Notes under the pieces: model-generated
What the model was told of the DNA's origin: nothing
The model's input: only the letters and a program-made list of their open reading frames with translations
The model's database searches: none
Part shown: piece after piece, positions 45,541 to 56,053 of the stretch
Layout of the letters: each line of letters begins with the position of its first letter
Numbering within the stretch: the stretch's first letter is position 1
Program-made: the position numbers and the translations under genes
Source of the DNA: Orenia metallireducens
Lineage (GTDB): Bacteria > Bacillota > Halanaerobiia > Halobacteroidales > Halobacteroidaceae
NCBI RefSeq assembly: GCF_001693735.1
Contig: NZ_LWDV01000007.1
Span: 274,810 to 338,809 of the forward strand
Direction: 5' to 3'
Length of the DNA stretch: 64,000 nt

Positions 45541-46794
45541 TTAACACCCTTCGTCTAATAAATCAGTAATAGTTAAGCCTTTTAAACGCTTCCTTAATTC
45601 ATCTTTTAAAGAGGCATATACTCCACAAACCTCTTCATCAGCAAATATCTCTTTAACAGATACCTCTTGCTTAAAGAGTAACAGCTCACATATCTCCCAT
45701 AGAGATATTCTTTGGAGAGTAGTTATTGGAATATATCTATTCTCTTTGGTAATAGTAATCAAGTTCTCTGCCATTAATCCTTTAATATTATCCTCAATTA
45801 TTTCTACAGGAATATTGATTTTATTGGCTAAGCCTTCAAAGGTTATCCCTGTTGATTTTCTATCCATAAATTCTTTACATATTACTACTAATATTGCAAT
45901 AGGAATTATATTTTGAATACCAATTGTAATATCTTGAAGAGTATTAAAATGGTGCAAGTTAGACCTATTTTGAAAGACATAGCAGATAACTGCTCCTAAT
46001 AATGTAATCATCCAGACTAGATATAACCAGACTAAAAAGAGAGGGATTACCGATAAAGAACCATAAATCTGACTATAGCCCACTGCATACTTGGTATAAA
46101 CTTTATACAGAGTCTTAGCTAAATTGAATAAAAATCCACTAATAGAACCTCCCACAATAGCAGCTAATGGTTCTACATCTGTATTTGGAATCAGATAATA
46201 TCCTACAATAAAGATTAGAAAATATGAGACAACTGAGATAAAACGAAAGATATATGTATTCCCAGTAGAGACTTCAATCAAATCAGAGCTTAGATAAGAA
46301 CTAATCACAGAGATAGTCAGACTCAAAGAAAGAGTAATTAAAAAGGTACCTAAAGTAACAAAGGTCCAAAAAGCAACAAACCTCTTAAAGATATCACGGT
46401 GCTCCTCTACTCCCCAAATCTTATTAAAGGTCATTTCAATTCTAGCTAGCATAAATACAATTACTATTACTAAGGAGAAGAAGCTAATAACTCCTAATTG
46501 AGTAATATCTACATTGGTAACATAATTCTCTAAATACCTAATTACAATTTCACCAGTCCCAGTAGCTAGGTTCTCTAGAATAATTCCTTTTAAAGCATTA
46601 ATTATCCTCTCCATCCCTCCAAAAATATTAAATAAGGTCATTATATAAAAAGAAAAGATTAATAATGGAACAAGTGATAATAAAGTCGTATAAACTAAAC
46701 TCATAGCATTGACAAATATATCTACTGATTTGGCTTTCTGATAAACCCTCTGAGCAAATAATTTCCAATTAAAATCTAAAATCCCATCTCCCAT
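45541..46794 (-). CDS. YihY/BrkB family membrane protein with C-terminal winged-helix-like domain
   Basis: 417 residues. Residues about 25-290 hold five or six membrane helices with the family motifs AMSLVYTTLLSLVPLLIFSF, RIEMTFNKIWGVEEH and SQIYGSLSVIPLFLVWLYL. The old name RNase BN is not correct for this family. The last 120 residues (GITFEGLANKINIPVEIIED, LLLFKQEVSVKEIF) look like winged helices of the kind fused to some YihY proteins. Transport or envelope function unknown. 42 bp upstream of the FAH gene in the same direction. Confidence 0.87.
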   Translation of the reverse strand: MGDGILDFNWKLFAQRVYQKAKSVDIFVNAMSLVYTTLLSLVPLLIFSFYIMTLFNIFGGMERIINALKGIILENLATGTGEIVIRYLENYVTNVDITQLGVISFFSLVIVIVFMLARIEMTFNKIWGVEEHRDIFKRFVAFWTFVTLGTFLITLSLSLTISVISSYLSSDLIEVSTGNTYIFRFISVVSYFLIFIVGYYLIPNTDVEPLAAIVGGSISGFLFNLAKTLYKVYTKYAVGYSQIYGSLSVIPLFLVWLYLVWMITLLGAVICYVFQNRSNLHHFNTLQDITIGIQNIIPIAILVVICKEFMDRKSTGITFEGLANKINIPVEIIEDNIKGLMAENLITITKENRYIPITTLQRISLWEICELLLFKQEVSVKEIFADEEVCGVYASLKDELRKRLKGLTITDLLDEGC

Positions 46795-46962
46795 AATACC
46801 CTCCCCTAGTTAGTGATCAGGTCTAACATAAACTTAAGTTTAAGAAGATATTCTTATATCCTTCTAAACCTTAATCTCTAAATTCACTTAATAAATCTCT
46901 ATAACCATAATTTTACTATAAACTCACTTAAAATTAAAGTTGAATCTAAATTTTATCAATTA

Positions 46963-46995
46963 AATAAAAAGACCAGACACTTATTAGTGTCTGAC
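46963..46995 (-). terminator. Intrinsic terminator of the beta-barrel protein gene
   Basis: CAGACACT (46974-46981) pairs with AGTGTCTG (46986-46993) around TATT; TCTTTTTATTT follows on the minus strand. Confidence 0.9.
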
Positions 46996-47040
46996 CAATT
47001 ATAAAAAATTATTTATTATTTTTTAGTTTATTTATAATTA

Positions 47041-47772
47041 TTAGAACTTATACGCAAGTCCAAAAGTAAGTTCAAAACCACTAGCATCCAATTCATCTTC
47101 ACCATCATCCTTTTGATCATTGTAATTACCATCTATGTAAGCTTCATCAACAGAAACAGAATCATCAAAATCCATATCTAAAGTCAATATCCGATAGTTA
47201 GCATTTCCATAAATATTAACATTTTCACTTAATGAATAACTACTTCCTATTCCCAACTTAGCACCTATTCCACTTAAATCAGCTTTCTGAGTATAATTAT
47301 AACTTTCAGAATTTTCCACTTCAAACTCATATTCTCCTGTATAATAACCTAACCCACCATTAATTATTATAAATTTGTTAACTTGATACTTAGCTACCCC
47401 TGTAAACCCTTGTAAATCAATATTAATAGTAGCATCGACTTCAAAACCATCATTCTCCTTCTTATAAAGTTTACTTTTATCAGGAGAAATATTCTCATAT
47501 TCGCCACCAATCTTTAATTTAGGACTAAATGTAGGTAAATCAGTATACCCTCCCAAATAAAAACCAGCTGTATTTTCAATCTCATCAAACTTATTTGACT
47601 TCAAATCAGAAGCAGAAAATGTATCCTTATTAACATTTTTAATCCAATCATTTAAATTACTAAAATCAAAAGTAGTATAAATCCCTCCACCAACAACTTC
47701 ATAACCAGCAAATACAACTGTTGAACTTAAACACATTATCAATAATGCTAATAAAATAGTAAACTTTCTCAT
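47041..47772 (-). CDS. Outer membrane beta-barrel protein
   Basis: 243 residues. Signal peptide RKFTILLALLIMCLSSTVVFA with a cut expected after FAG-like residues. The mature part alternates hydrophobic and polar residues in 8-12 residue strands (ATINIDLQGFTGVAKYQV, FIIINGGLGYYTGEYEF, NVNIYGNANYRILTLDMDF) and ends in the signature aromatic C-terminus FELTFGLAYKF. Such a protein implies an outer membrane. It has its own terminator and ribosome binding site (GAGGAG). Specific pore or receptor function unknown. Confidence 0.82.
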   Translation of the reverse strand: MRKFTILLALLIMCLSSTVVFAGYEVVGGGIYTTFDFSNLNDWIKNVNKDTFSASDLKSNKFDEIENTAGFYLGGYTDLPTFSPKLKIGGEYENISPDKSKLYKKENDGFEVDATINIDLQGFTGVAKYQVNKFIIINGGLGYYTGEYEFEVENSESYNYTQKADLSGIGAKLGIGSSYSLSENVNIYGNANYRILTLDMDFDDSVSVDEAYIDGNYNDQKDDGEDELDASGFELTFGLAYKF

Positions 47773-47892
47773 TACTTTTCAACTCCTCTTTAATATTATT
47801 TTCCCATATTATTAATTCTATAAATATAAACCACATCCTTCAAATAATTAGAATTATTTTATTTAAAAAATAAAATATAACAATTATAAATA

Positions 47893-47923
47893 ATAAAAAA
47901 GACAACCAAGTAATTAGGTTGCC
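47893..47923 (-). terminator. Intrinsic terminator of the ilv-leu-cimA operon
   Basis: Minus strand GGCAACC (47917-47923) pairs with GGTTGTC (47901-47907, one G-U), followed by TTTTTTATT. About 120 bp past the cimA stop. Confidence 0.85.
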
Positions 47924-48044
47924 TTAAGAATATATTCTTGTTTTATCTGTATATAGTATTAATATTTCATCAATTTCAATCAGGTTTCAATACCGTTACC
48001 AGTAAACCTTTCGGAAAGTGCTCATATCTACTTTTTATAGATAT

Positions 48045-49610
48045 TTATTTATTAGATTGTTTCAACTTTATCCCATACTCTATGCTATCCACTAAAGCCT
48101 GCCAACTGGCTTCGATAATATTGGTTGAAGCTCCAACAGTACCCCAAGTTTGGTGTCCATCTGTAGACTCAATTAACACCCTAACCTTAGCTGAAGTTCC
48201 TTCATTACCTTCTAAGACCCTAACTTTATAGTCTATTAAATGGATATCCTTAAGTTCAGGATAGAAACTAATTAATGCCTTTCGTAAAGCACCATCAAGA
48301 GCATTAACTGGTCCATCACCTTCTGCTGCTGTATGGACTCTCTCTCCATTGACCTTAACCTTGATAGTAGCTTCTGATAAAGGACTAATATCTTCAGACT
48401 TTTCAGTGATAATTCTAACCCCTTCTAGTTCAAAGAGCTTTGTATATCTACCTGTTGCTTTTTCTACTAATAATTCAAAGGAGGCTTCAGCACCTTCAAA
48501 GTGATAGCCCTGATGCTCTAAATCTTTAATCTTATCTAAAACAGCCCTTAAATCTGTGCTCTCCTCTTCAATATTAATACCAAGCTCTTGAGCTTTATAA
48601 ACAAGATTACTCTTACCAGACAATTCAGAAACAAGAACTCTCTGCTTATTACCTACTAACTCTGGTCGAATATGTTCATAGGTCTTAGAATCTCTTAAGA
48701 TAGCACTAACATGAATTCCACCCTTATGAGCAAAAGCACTATCTCCAACATAAGGTTTATGGCTAGGAGGGTTTAAATTGGCTACCTCACTAACATAACG
48801 AGATACCTCTGTAATCTTTGATAATTGTTCATCAGTTATAAAATCTTCATTATACTTTAATTTCAAGTTTGGCATAATTGAAGATAGATTAGCATTACCA
48901 CACCTCTCACCATAACCATTGATAGTTCCTTGAATCTGTACTGCCCCTGCTTCATAAGCAGTTAGGGAGTTAGCTACTGCTAACTCAGTATCATTATGGG
49001 CATGAATACCTAAAGGTGTGTTAACCTCTTCTTTAACCTTGGCTATAATCTCTTTGATTCTAAAAGGCATTGTACCACCATTAGTATCACATAAGATCAA
49101 TGTATTAGCTCCACCCTTTTCGGCAGCCTGTAAGACCTTAGTAGCATACTCAGGATTAGCCTCATAACCATCAAAGAAATGTTCAGCATCAAAGTTAACT
49201 TCTAAGCCTTTACTCTTTAGATAAGCCACAGAACTCTCAATCATCTTTAAATTCTCTTCTAAAGTAGTCTTTAAAGCTTGGGTCACATGCAAATCCCAGG
49301 TCTTTCCAAAGATTGTAGCAACTTTGACCCCAGAAGCCAAGATAGCATTCAAGTTCTTATCTTCCTCTGCTTTAATATTGGCTCTACGGGTACTACCAAA
49401 AGCAGCTATCTTAGCATTTTCAAGCTTTAAATCCTGCACTTTATTGAAATACTCAATATCTTTGGGATTGGAACCAGGCCAACCCCCTTCTATATAATCA
49501 ACACCTAATTCATCTAATTTCTTAGTAATATTTAATTTATCTTCTGTAGAATAGGAGATACCCTCTCTTTGACTTCCGTCACGTAAGGTAGTATCATAAA
49601 TTTTTATCAC
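48045..49610 (-). CDS. cimA: (R)-citramalate synthase
   Basis: 521 residues. The catalytic TIM barrel starts [20 protein letters not shown], with the metal-binding [14 protein letters not shown]. The C-terminal LeuA-type regulatory domain (about 390-515) contains [19 protein letters not shown]. This form ([18 protein letters not shown]) is the CimA/AksA type rather than isopropylmalate synthase. It condenses pyruvate with acetyl-CoA, giving 2-oxobutyrate for isoleucine after LeuCDB action. Its position behind leuCDB and the presence of a separate leuA fit that role. Last gene of the T-box operon. Confidence 0.93.
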   Translation of the reverse strand: MIKIYDTTLRDGSQREGISYSTEDKLNITKKLDELGVDYIEGGWPGSNPKDIEYFNKVQDLKLENAKIAAFGSTRRANIKAEEDKNLNAILASGVKVATIFGKTWDLHVTQALKTTLEENLKMIESSVAYLKSKGLEVNFDAEHFFDGYEANPEYATKVLQAAEKGGANTLILCDTNGGTMPFRIKEIIAKVKEEVNTPLGIHAHNDTELAVANSLTAYEAGAVQIQGTINGYGERCGNANLSSIMPNLKLKYNEDFITDEQLSKITEVSRYVSEVANLNPPSHKPYVGDSAFAHKGGIHVSAILRDSKTYEHIRPELVGNKQRVLVSELSGKSNLVYKAQELGINIEEESTDLRAVLDKIKDLEHQGYHFEGAEASFELLVEKATGRYTKLFELEGVRIITEKSEDISPLSEATIKVKVNGERVHTAAEGDGPVNALDGALRKALISFYPELKDIHLIDYKVRVLEGNEGTSAKVRVLIESTDGHQTWGTVGASTNIIEASWQALVDSIEYGIKLKQSNK

Positions 49611-49622
49611 TACAATCCCCTC

Positions 49623-50675
49623 CTATCCTAAAACACTACAGATGTAATCTCCTACTCCGTCAGTAGTTAATTTTCCACCCATATCAATAGTAGTTTGATT
49701 CTCTGCTAATGATAAATCGATTGCTTTTTGAATCATTTGAGCCTCTTTAGGATTTCCTAGAACCTCAACCATCATTGCTGCTGCTAATAATGCAGCTAAT
49801 GGATTAGCCTTATTTTGACCTGCAATATCTGGAGCAGAACCATGAACTGGCTCAAACATGGATACACCTTCTGGATTGATATTACCTGATACAGCCATAC
49901 CCATTCCACCTTGAATCTCTGCACCTAAATCAGTGATGATATCTCCAAACATATTACAAGTAACTACTACATCAAAGATTTCTGGATTTCTAACCATCTT
50001 CATAGTCATAGCATCAACTAACATGTGATGTTGAGTTACATCAGGATACTTTTCTCCAACCTCTTTGAATACTCTTTGCCATAAGTCATGAGAATAAGTT
50101 AAAACATTACTCTTATCACATAAAGTCAATTTGTTATTTTTATTACGCTTTTGAGCATACTCATAAGCATAACGTATAACTCGCTCTACACCTTTATAAG
50201 TATTGATCATCTCTTGAGTAGCCACTTCATCCTTAGTTCCTTTCTTAAAGAAACCACCTACTCCAGCATAAAGACCCTCTGTATTCTCACGGACGATCAT
50301 CATATCGATATCTTTAGGACCTTTACCCTTTAATGGAGTAAATTTAGAATCCAATAACTTAATTGGACGAAGATTGATATATTGGTCTAAAGAGAAGCGT
50401 AAGTCTAATAAAATTCCATGCTCTAAAACACCTGGTTTAACACGAGGATCTCCTACTGCCCCCAAATAGATAGCATCAAAGTTTAATAAATCAGCCTTAA
50501 CCTCATCAGTTACTAGCTCACCAGTAGCTAAATAATGGTCAGCTCCTATACTAAATTCTTCAAACTCAAAATCTAAATCTGTAATTTGAGATAACTTCTC
50601 TAATACCTTAACACCCTGCTTAGTTACCTCTGGTCCAATTCCATCTCCACCGATTACTGCTATTCTCTTAGTCAT
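49623..50675 (-). CDS. leuB: 3-Isopropylmalate dehydrogenase
   Basis: 350 residues, beta-decarboxylating dehydrogenase family. It starts KRIAVIGGDGIGPEVTKQG, with substrate Arg residues in RPIKLLDSKF, RENTEGLYAG and Asp residues in MFGDIITDLGAEIQGG. The NAD loop is EPVHGSAPDIAGQ. With LeuCD it would process isopropylmalate, and probably also methylmalate for the citramalate route. By sequence it is somewhat apart from the classic LeuB, nearer the homoisocitrate/tartrate-like members, so the name rests partly on the operon. 12 bp before cimA. Confidence 0.88.
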   Translation of the reverse strand: MTKRIAVIGGDGIGPEVTKQGVKVLEKLSQITDLDFEFEEFSIGADHYLATGELVTDEVKADLLNFDAIYLGAVGDPRVKPGVLEHGILLDLRFSLDQYINLRPIKLLDSKFTPLKGKGPKDIDMMIVRENTEGLYAGVGGFFKKGTKDEVATQEMINTYKGVERVIRYAYEYAQKRNKNNKLTLCDKSNVLTYSHDLWQRVFKEVGEKYPDVTQHHMLVDAMTMKMVRNPEIFDVVVTCNMFGDIITDLGAEIQGGMGMAVSGNINPEGVSMFEPVHGSAPDIAGQNKANPLAALLAAAMMVEVLGNPKEAQMIQKAIDLSLAENQTTIDMGGKLTTDGVGDYICSVLG

Positions 50676-50753
50676 AATTACTCTCCTTCTCCATTCTTAT
50701 TGTTTTTTGAAACCTCCAACTCTCACTTTAATCTCATAGAAATTAACTTAAGA

Positions 50754-50870
50754 GCCACACCTCATCCCCAGCCCTTCTCCTACTCTTAGGAGAAGGGAGA
50801 AAAACAAAAGATAAAGGGTTTCCCCTCTCATTAGATAAGGAGAGGGGATTAAGGGGTGAGGTGTGAGGGC
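50754..50870. repeat. GC-richer inverted repeat between leuD and leuB
   Basis: Ends GCCACACCTCATCCCC (50755 on) and GGGGTGAGGTGTGAGGGC (50853-50870) are inverted. Inner arms TCTCCTACTC/GAGAAGGGAG and CCCCTCTCATT/GGAGAGGGGA give further hairpins. Base composition is much less AT-rich than its surroundings. It belongs to a type of dispersed repeat (CCTCACCCCTTAATCCCC/CTCTCC words) I have seen in many bacteria. An open frame over it is an artefact. It interrupts the leu operon without a terminator-like T-run. Confidence 0.7.
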
Positions 50871-50967
50871 TTGATTTTATAGCATTTATCCTTAAGTTAT
50901 GATATTTTAAATTAAGATAAAAGTACGGGTTGGTGTTAACCAACCCCTACAATTTATTATTCAAAAT

Positions 50968-51462
50968 CTATCCCTTTACCTTCTCTTTTACGTAATTTAC
51001 TAATCCACCTGCATCAATGATTTTTTGCATAAATTCTGGGAATGGTTCAGCTTGAAACTCAGTACCTTTACTTAAGTTCTTGATTACTCCAGAATCTACA
51101 TCTATCTCTACTTCATCTCCCTTTTCAATTCCAGCAACTGCTTCTGGACATTCTAAGATAGGAAGTCCGATATTGATTGCATTTCTAAAGAAGATACGGG
51201 CAAAAGAGTTAGCAATTACTGCTGATACTCCTGCTGCTTTAATTGAGATTGGAGCATGCTCACGGGAGCTTCCACAACCAAAGTTATCCTCTGCTACGAT
51301 GATATCACCTTGCTCCACATTAGCAGCAAAAGTATCATCAATATCCTCCATACAATGTTCCGCTAATTTCTGAGGATCAGATGTATTTAAATATCTAGCT
51401 GGGATAATTACATCAGTATCTACATCATTACCATACTTCCATACTCTACCTTTAATCTCCAT
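50968..51462 (-). CDS. leuD: 3-Isopropylmalate dehydratase small subunit
   Basis: 164 residues. Typical short archaeal/Firmicute Leu[53 protein letters not shown]. The start at 51462 has GGAGGT upstream; longer frames read through the leuC end in another register. 1 bp after the leuC stop. With LeuC it isomerises isopropylmalate, and methylmalate for the cimA path. Confidence 0.96.
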   Translation of the reverse strand: MEIKGRVWKYGNDVDTDVIIPARYLNTSDPQKLAEHCMEDIDDTFAANVEQGDIIVAEDNFGCGSSREHAPISIKAAGVSAVIANSFARIFFRNAINIGLPILECPEAVAGIEKGDEVEIDVDSGVIKNLSKGTEFQAEPFPEFMQKIIDAGGLVNYVKEKVKG

Positions 51463-51463
51463 C

Positions 51464-52726
51464 TTATAATACCTCCTTCGGACTAACAATCTTACCAGCA
51501 ATTGCAGAAGCTGCTGCAATTGCTGGGTTTGATAAATAAACTTCACTTTCTGGATGGCCCATACGACCAACAAAGTTACGGTTAGTTGTAGCAATAGCTC
51601 TTTCACCTTTAGCTAAGATACCCATATGTCCACCTAAGCAAGGTCCACAAGTTGGAGTACTTACTGCTGCTCCAGCATCAATAAAGATTTCAATTAATCC
51701 TTCTTTCATTGCTTGCTTATAAATCTCTTGAGTACCAGGGAAGATGATTAATCTTACATGTTTAGCTTTCTTCTTACCTTTTAAAATTTCAGCTGCAACT
51801 CTTAAATCTTCAATTCTTCCATTAGTACAAGAACCAATTACAGATTGGTCAATCTTAATATCTCCCACTTCACTGATTCCTCTTGTATTCTCAGGTAAAT
51901 GAGGGAAAGCTACTTGAGGTTCGATATTTGTTACATCATACTCAATTACTTGAGCATACTCTGCATCTTCATCACTTTTATATACTGTCCACTCACGTTG
52001 AGCTCTATCTTTAACATACTCCAAAGTAATCTCATCTGCTTCAATTAATCCACACTTTCCTCCAGCTTCGATAGCCATATTAGACATAGTAAATCTATTA
52101 TCCATAGATAAATTATCAATTACTGGACCTGTAAACTCCATAGCTTTATATAAAGCACCATCTACACCGATATCACCGATTGTATAAAGGATTAAGTCTT
52201 TACCGCTAACCCACTCTTGTAACTCACCTTTATAGACAAACTTAATAGTCTCTGGAACCTTAAACCATGCTTCACCAGTTGCCATACCTGCTGCCATATC
52301 AGTACTTCCAATTCCTGTAGCTAAAGCACCTAAAGCACCATAAGTACATGTATGTGAATCTGCACCAATAACAATATCTCCAGGAACAACTAAACCTTTT
52401 TCAGGTAATAAACAGTGTTCAATTCCCATTTCTCCTAATTCAAAAAAGTTTGTAATCTCTTTTTCCTCAGCAAACTCTCTAATCATTTTAACCTGTTCTG
52501 CTGAATTAATATCTTTATTAGGAACAAAATGATCTGGTACAATTGCTATTCTATCCTTATCAAAGACATTTTGAATACCTATCTTCTTAAACTCCTTTAC
52601 TGCTACTGGAGTAGTTACATCATTTCCTAAAACTAAATCTAATTTTGCATTTACCAATTCTCCTGGTCTTACTTTATCTTTACCAGCATGAGCTGCTAAG
52701 ATCTTCTCTACCATTGTCATTCCCAT
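51464..52726 (-). CDS. leuC: 3-Isopropylmalate dehydratase large subunit
   Basis: 420 residues, the short LeuC type. Cluster cysteines lie in [18 protein letters not shown] and [12 protein letters not shown]; substrate-binding features lie in [20 protein letters not shown]. It binds a 4Fe-4S cluster as aconitase does. Ribosome binding site GGAGGCG at the start. Upstream of leuD and downstream of leuA. Confidence 0.97.
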   Translation of the reverse strand: MGMTMVEKILAAHAGKDKVRPGELVNAKLDLVLGNDVTTPVAVKEFKKIGIQNVFDKDRIAIVPDHFVPNKDINSAEQVKMIREFAEEKEITNFFELGEMGIEHCLLPEKGLVVPGDIVIGADSHTCTYGALGALATGIGSTDMAAGMATGEAWFKVPETIKFVYKGELQEWVSGKDLILYTIGDIGVDGALYKAMEFTGPVIDNLSMDNRFTMSNMAIEAGGKCGLIEADEITLEYVKDRAQREWTVYKSDEDAEYAQVIEYDVTNIEPQVAFPHLPENTRGISEVGDIKIDQSVIGSCTNGRIEDLRVAAEILKGKKKAKHVRLIIFPGTQEIYKQAMKEGLIEIFIDAGAAVSTPTCGPCLGGHMGILAKGERAIATTNRNFVGRMGHPESEVYLSNPAIAAASAIAGKIVSPKEVL

Positions 52727-52781
52727 AATTACTCGCCTCCTCGACTTATTTACTTATTGAATATTCTCTAACGAACACTAC

Positions 52782-54287
52782 TTACTTAATAGCTACAAAT
52801 ATCCTATTCATCGCATTATTATAAGCTCTGGCACTAGCTTCAATTATATCTGTACTAATACCTCTACCAACATAAATCTTATCTTGATAATCTAACTTAA
52901 CAATTACCTCACCTAATGCATCCTTACCACTAGTTACTGAATCTATCTGATAATCAGCCAACTTACATTCTAAACCTGTTATCCGATTCATCGCCTCATA
53001 GATCGCATCAATCGGTCCACCTTCAGAACAAGCACTCTCATTGATCTTCTGACCATCCTTCTCCAACTGAACAGTAGCTGTTGCTAACCCTGGGCTACTT
53101 GTTACTTGTAAAAGATTTATCTGATAAACTTGGTCAACTTGGCTAATCTCATCTTCCATAATAGCTTCTAAATCAAAACCAGTAATCTCTTTTTTCTTAT
53201 CTGCTAGGTCTTTGAATCTTTTGAAGGCAGAATTTAATTCTTCCTGACCCAATTCATAGCCCAATTCCTCTAGCTTCTGTCTAAAGGCATGGCGCCCTGA
53301 ATGCTTTCCAAGAACAATTTTATTCTCCTCTAACCCAATAGTTGTTGCATCCATAATCTCATAAGTGGTTCTCTCTTTAATCACACCATCTTGGTGAATA
53401 CCAGACTCATGGGCAAAGGCATTCTTACCAACAATAGCTTTATTAGGTTGAATCTCCATACCAGTCAAATGGCTAACCAATCTACTGGTACGAGCAATCT
53501 CTTTCAAATTTAAATTACTCTGTTTATCAAAGTAATCATAACGGGTATTCAGCGCTAAAGCAATCTCTTCTAATGCAGTATTACCTGCCCTTTCACCAAT
53601 TCCATTTACAGCACATTCAATCTGTTCTGCTCCATTTTCAATAGCTGCTAATGAGTTTGCAACTGCCAAACCTAAGTCATTGTGGCAATGAACACTGATT
53701 ACAGCTTGATTAATATTAGGTACATTATCTTTAATATATTTTATAAGTCCACCAAATTCTAAAGGAGTAGCATAACCAACTGTATCTGGAATATTAATTG
53801 TAGTTGCCCCAGCAGCAATCACTGCTTCAAAGACTTCACATAAGAAGTCCTTATCACTTCTAAAGGCATCCTCTGCTGAAAACTCCACATCATCGGTATA
53901 AGTCTTAGCATATTTAACAGCTTCAACAGCACTTTCTAAAACCTCTTGTGATGATTTCTGCAATTTATATTTCATGTGAACAGGTGAAGTAGCTATAAAG
54001 GTATGAATTCTTGGTCTTTCTGCATCCTTAAGTGCTTCCCCAGCCCTATCGATATCTTGCTTAGTAGCTCTAGCTAATCCAGCAATTACTGGACCTTTAA
54101 CTTCTTGGGCTATCTTCTGAACTCCCTTAAAATCTCCTTCTGAAGCAATAGGAAATCCCGCTTCAATCACATCTACTTCTAACTTTGCCAACTGCTTAGC
54201 AATCTCCAACTTCTCTTTAACACTCAAGCTAACTCCTGGTGACTGCTCACCATCACGCAAAGTAGTATCAAAGATTTTAATAGCCAT
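52782..54287 (-). CDS. leuA: 2-Isopropylmalate synthase
   Basis: 501 residues. Catalytic barrel starts [19 protein letters not shown], with metal-binding [14 protein letters not shown]. The C-terminal regulatory domain (about 385-500, [19 protein letters not shown]) is where leucine binds in the family. The DGEQSPG motif marks it as isopropylmalate synthase, in contrast to the DGSQREG of cimA in the same operon. Confidence 0.96.
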   Translation of the reverse strand: MAIKIFDTTLRDGEQSPGVSLSVKEKLEIAKQLAKLEVDVIEAGFPIASEGDFKGVQKIAQEVKGPVIAGLARATKQDIDRAGEALKDAERPRIHTFIATSPVHMKYKLQKSSQEVLESAVEAVKYAKTYTDDVEFSAEDAFRSDKDFLCEVFEAVIAAGATTINIPDTVGYATPLEFGGLIKYIKDNVPNINQAVISVHCHNDLGLAVANSLAAIENGAEQIECAVNGIGERAGNTALEEIALALNTRYDYFDKQSNLNLKEIARTSRLVSHLTGMEIQPNKAIVGKNAFAHESGIHQDGVIKERTTYEIMDATTIGLEENKIVLGKHSGRHAFRQKLEELGYELGQEELNSAFKRFKDLADKKKEITGFDLEAIMEDEISQVDQVYQINLLQVTSSPGLATATVQLEKDGQKINESACSEGGPIDAIYEAMNRITGLECKLADYQIDSVTSGKDALGEVIVKLDYQDKIYVGRGISTDIIEASARAYNNAMNRIFVAIK

Positions 54288-54300
54288 AAAAACTCACCTC

Positions 54301-54388
54301 ACTCTTTTTTGTGTGAGTGGGTGTGATAAGTGTGAGTGAAAAATAGCTTATATTCCACTATCTCACCCCCACACTCACTACTCACACT
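54301..54388. repeat. Hairpin of GTGTGAGTG words between ilvC and leuA
   Basis: Left arm GTGTGAGTGGGTGTGATAAG (54310-54329) with a second GTGTGAGTG; right arm CTCACCCCCACACTCACTAC (54361-54380) is its approximate reverse complement. Inside the operon, 5 bp after ilvC. Confidence 0.6.
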
Positions 54389-54393
54389 AAAAA

Positions 54394-55383
54394 TTAATCA
54401 AGATAATTCATTTTAGATCTTAACTCTGCTCCAACTTTTTCAATCAGATGATCCTCATCAATAGCTTTCTTTCTATTATATCCTGGACGACCAACTTGAT
54501 TTTCAAGTAACCATTGCTTAGCAAATTCTCCTTCTTGAATATCTGTAAGTAACTTCTTCATAGCCTTTCTTGATTTATCATTAATAACCTGCTTTCCAGC
54601 AATTAAATCTCCATATTCAGCAGTATCAGAGATAGAATCTCTCATAGTAGCAATACCACCTTCATACATTAAGTCAACAATTAACTTAAGCTCATGTAAA
54701 CATTCAAAGTAAGCAATCTCTGGTTGATAACCAGCTTCTACTAATGTTTCAAAACCTGCTCTAACTAACTCAGTAGTTCCTCCACATAATACTGCTTGCT
54801 CACCGAATAGATCTGTTTCAGTCTCTTCTTTAAATGTAGTCTCAATTACACCTGCTCTAGTACCACCTACACCCTTAGCATGAGCCAATGCATAGTCTTT
54901 AGCATTACCAGTAGCATCTTGATAGATAGCAATCAATGCTGGAACACCAAAACCTTCAGTATAAACTCTTCTTACTAAGTGCCCTGGCCCTTTAGGAGCC
55001 ACCATATATACATCTACATCAGCAGGTGGGACGATTTGACCATAATGGATATTAAATCCATGTGAGAATACTAAAGCATTACCTGCTTCTAAATTTGGTT
55101 CAACTTCACTATAATATACCTTCTTCTGTACTTCATCTGGAAGTAAGATTTGAATTATATCTGCCTCTTTAGCAGCTTCAGCAGCACTCTTAGGTTCAAA
55201 ACCATCTTTAACTGCTTGCTCATAGTTTTTAGTTCCTTCTAACTCAGATACAATAACGTCTAATCCTGCATCTCTCATATTTTGAGCTTGTGCATGACCT
55301 TGACTACCATAACCAATAACTGCAACTTTCTTTCCTTCTAAAACTTTTAAATCAGCATCTTCATTATAATACATTTTTACCAT
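54394..55383 (-). CDS. ilvC: Ketol-acid reductoisomerase
   Basis: 329 residues, class I (short). Rossmann motif [20 protein letters not shown], catalytic [12 protein letters not shown] and [16 protein letters not shown]. It turns acetolactate into dihydroxyisovalerate (and the Ile counterpart). The ATG at 55383 is preferred, because the ATG 9 bp upstream directly abuts its GAGGAG ribosome binding site. Between ilvN and leuA. Confidence 0.97.
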   Translation of the reverse strand: MVKMYYNEDADLKVLEGKKVAVIGYGSQGHAQAQNMRDAGLDVIVSELEGTKNYEQAVKDGFEPKSAAEAAKEADIIQILLPDEVQKKVYYSEVEPNLEAGNALVFSHGFNIHYGQIVPPADVDVYMVAPKGPGHLVRRVYTEGFGVPALIAIYQDATGNAKDYALAHAKGVGGTRAGVIETTFKEETETDLFGEQAVLCGGTTELVRAGFETLVEAGYQPEIAYFECLHELKLIVDLMYEGGIATMRDSISDTAEYGDLIAGKQVINDKSRKAMKKLLTDIQEGEFAKQWLLENQVGRPGYNRKKAIDEDHLIEKVGAELRSKMNYLD

Positions 55384-55404
55384 TCTACTCATCTCCTCGA
55401 ATTG

Positions 55405-55573
55405 TTAGTTTACAGTTGACAGTTGACAGTGGACAGTTAAGTTAAAGAGAAAATTAATAATAACTATACACCATACACCTAATCTAAACTGTATTATTTT
55501 ATTTATTTTAATTTATAAAATAGCTCTTTAATTATTAATGTTTTTTATTTATAACTGTAAACCGTTAACTGGT
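55405..55573. repeat. CAGTTGA tandem words and distant complement between ilvN and ilvC
   Basis: TTACAGTTGACAGTTGACAG (55410-55429) repeats a 7-base word four times with change. ATAACTGTAAACCGTTAACTG at 55552-55572 (given as approximate arm) can pair with it across about 110 bp of AT-rich sequence. It fills the 190-bp gap between ilvN and ilvC. Confidence 0.5.
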
Positions 55574-56053
55574 TTACTTCTTCCCTCTAGCCATAGCTAT
55601 CTTACCAGTTCTAACTAGTTCTTTAATCCCAAAAGGTCTTAATAACTCTTCAATTGCAGTAATTTTATCTTCATTCCCAGTAATTTCAACCATAATTGAA
55701 TCAGAAGCCACATCTACAATCTTTCCTCTAAAGATATCTACAATCTGCATAATCTCAGAGCGAGTAGTTGCAGTAGCCTTGACCTTAATTAAAGCCAACC
55801 CTCTACTAACAACTGATTCTTTAGTCAAATCACTGATTTTATGGACAACAATCAACTTATTTAATTGTTTAGTCAACTGCTCTAAAACCCTATCACTACC
55901 TTCAACAACCAAAGTAATTCTAGATATCTCATCATTATCTGTTTTACCAACAGATAAACTCTCAATATTAAAGCCCCTTCTGCTGAACAGACTGGCTATC
56001 CTAGCTAAGACCCCAGCTTCATTAGCTACTAAAACTGAAACTGTATGCTTCAT
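55574..56053 (-). CDS. ilvN: Acetolactate synthase small (regulatory) subunit
   Basis: 159 residues: N-terminal ACT domain (HTVSVLVANEAGVLARIASL, FSRRGFNIESLSVG) where valine binds in the family, and a C-terminal domain (ARGLALIKVKATATTRSEIM). The start overlaps the ilvB stop by one base (TAATG), so translation is coupled. It controls feedback inhibition of IlvB. Confidence 0.97.
   Translation of the reverse strand: MKHTVSVLVANEAGVLARIASLFSRRGFNIESLSVGKTDNDEISRITLVVEGSDRVLEQLTKQLNKLIVVHKISDLTKESVVSRGLALIKVKATATTRSEIMQIVDIFRGKIVDVASDSIMVEITGNEDKITAIEELLRPFGIKELVRTGKIAMARGKK

Noticed and set aside
50743-50943. 66-codon open frame between leuD and leuB
   Set aside because: It reads through the inverted repeat (words such as PLSLSNERG are typical of such repeat-derived frames) and has no ribosome binding site.
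51463-51606. Longer leuD start reading into leuC
   Set aside because: The extension is low-complexity Leu/Val/Gln in the wrong frame of leuC; LeuD proteins start at [11 protein letters not shown].
54301-54388. Short repeated GTGTGAG words as a CRISPR array
   Set aside because: Words are only 7-9 bases, degenerate, without spacers of even length, and fold as a hairpin; no cas gene is nearby.
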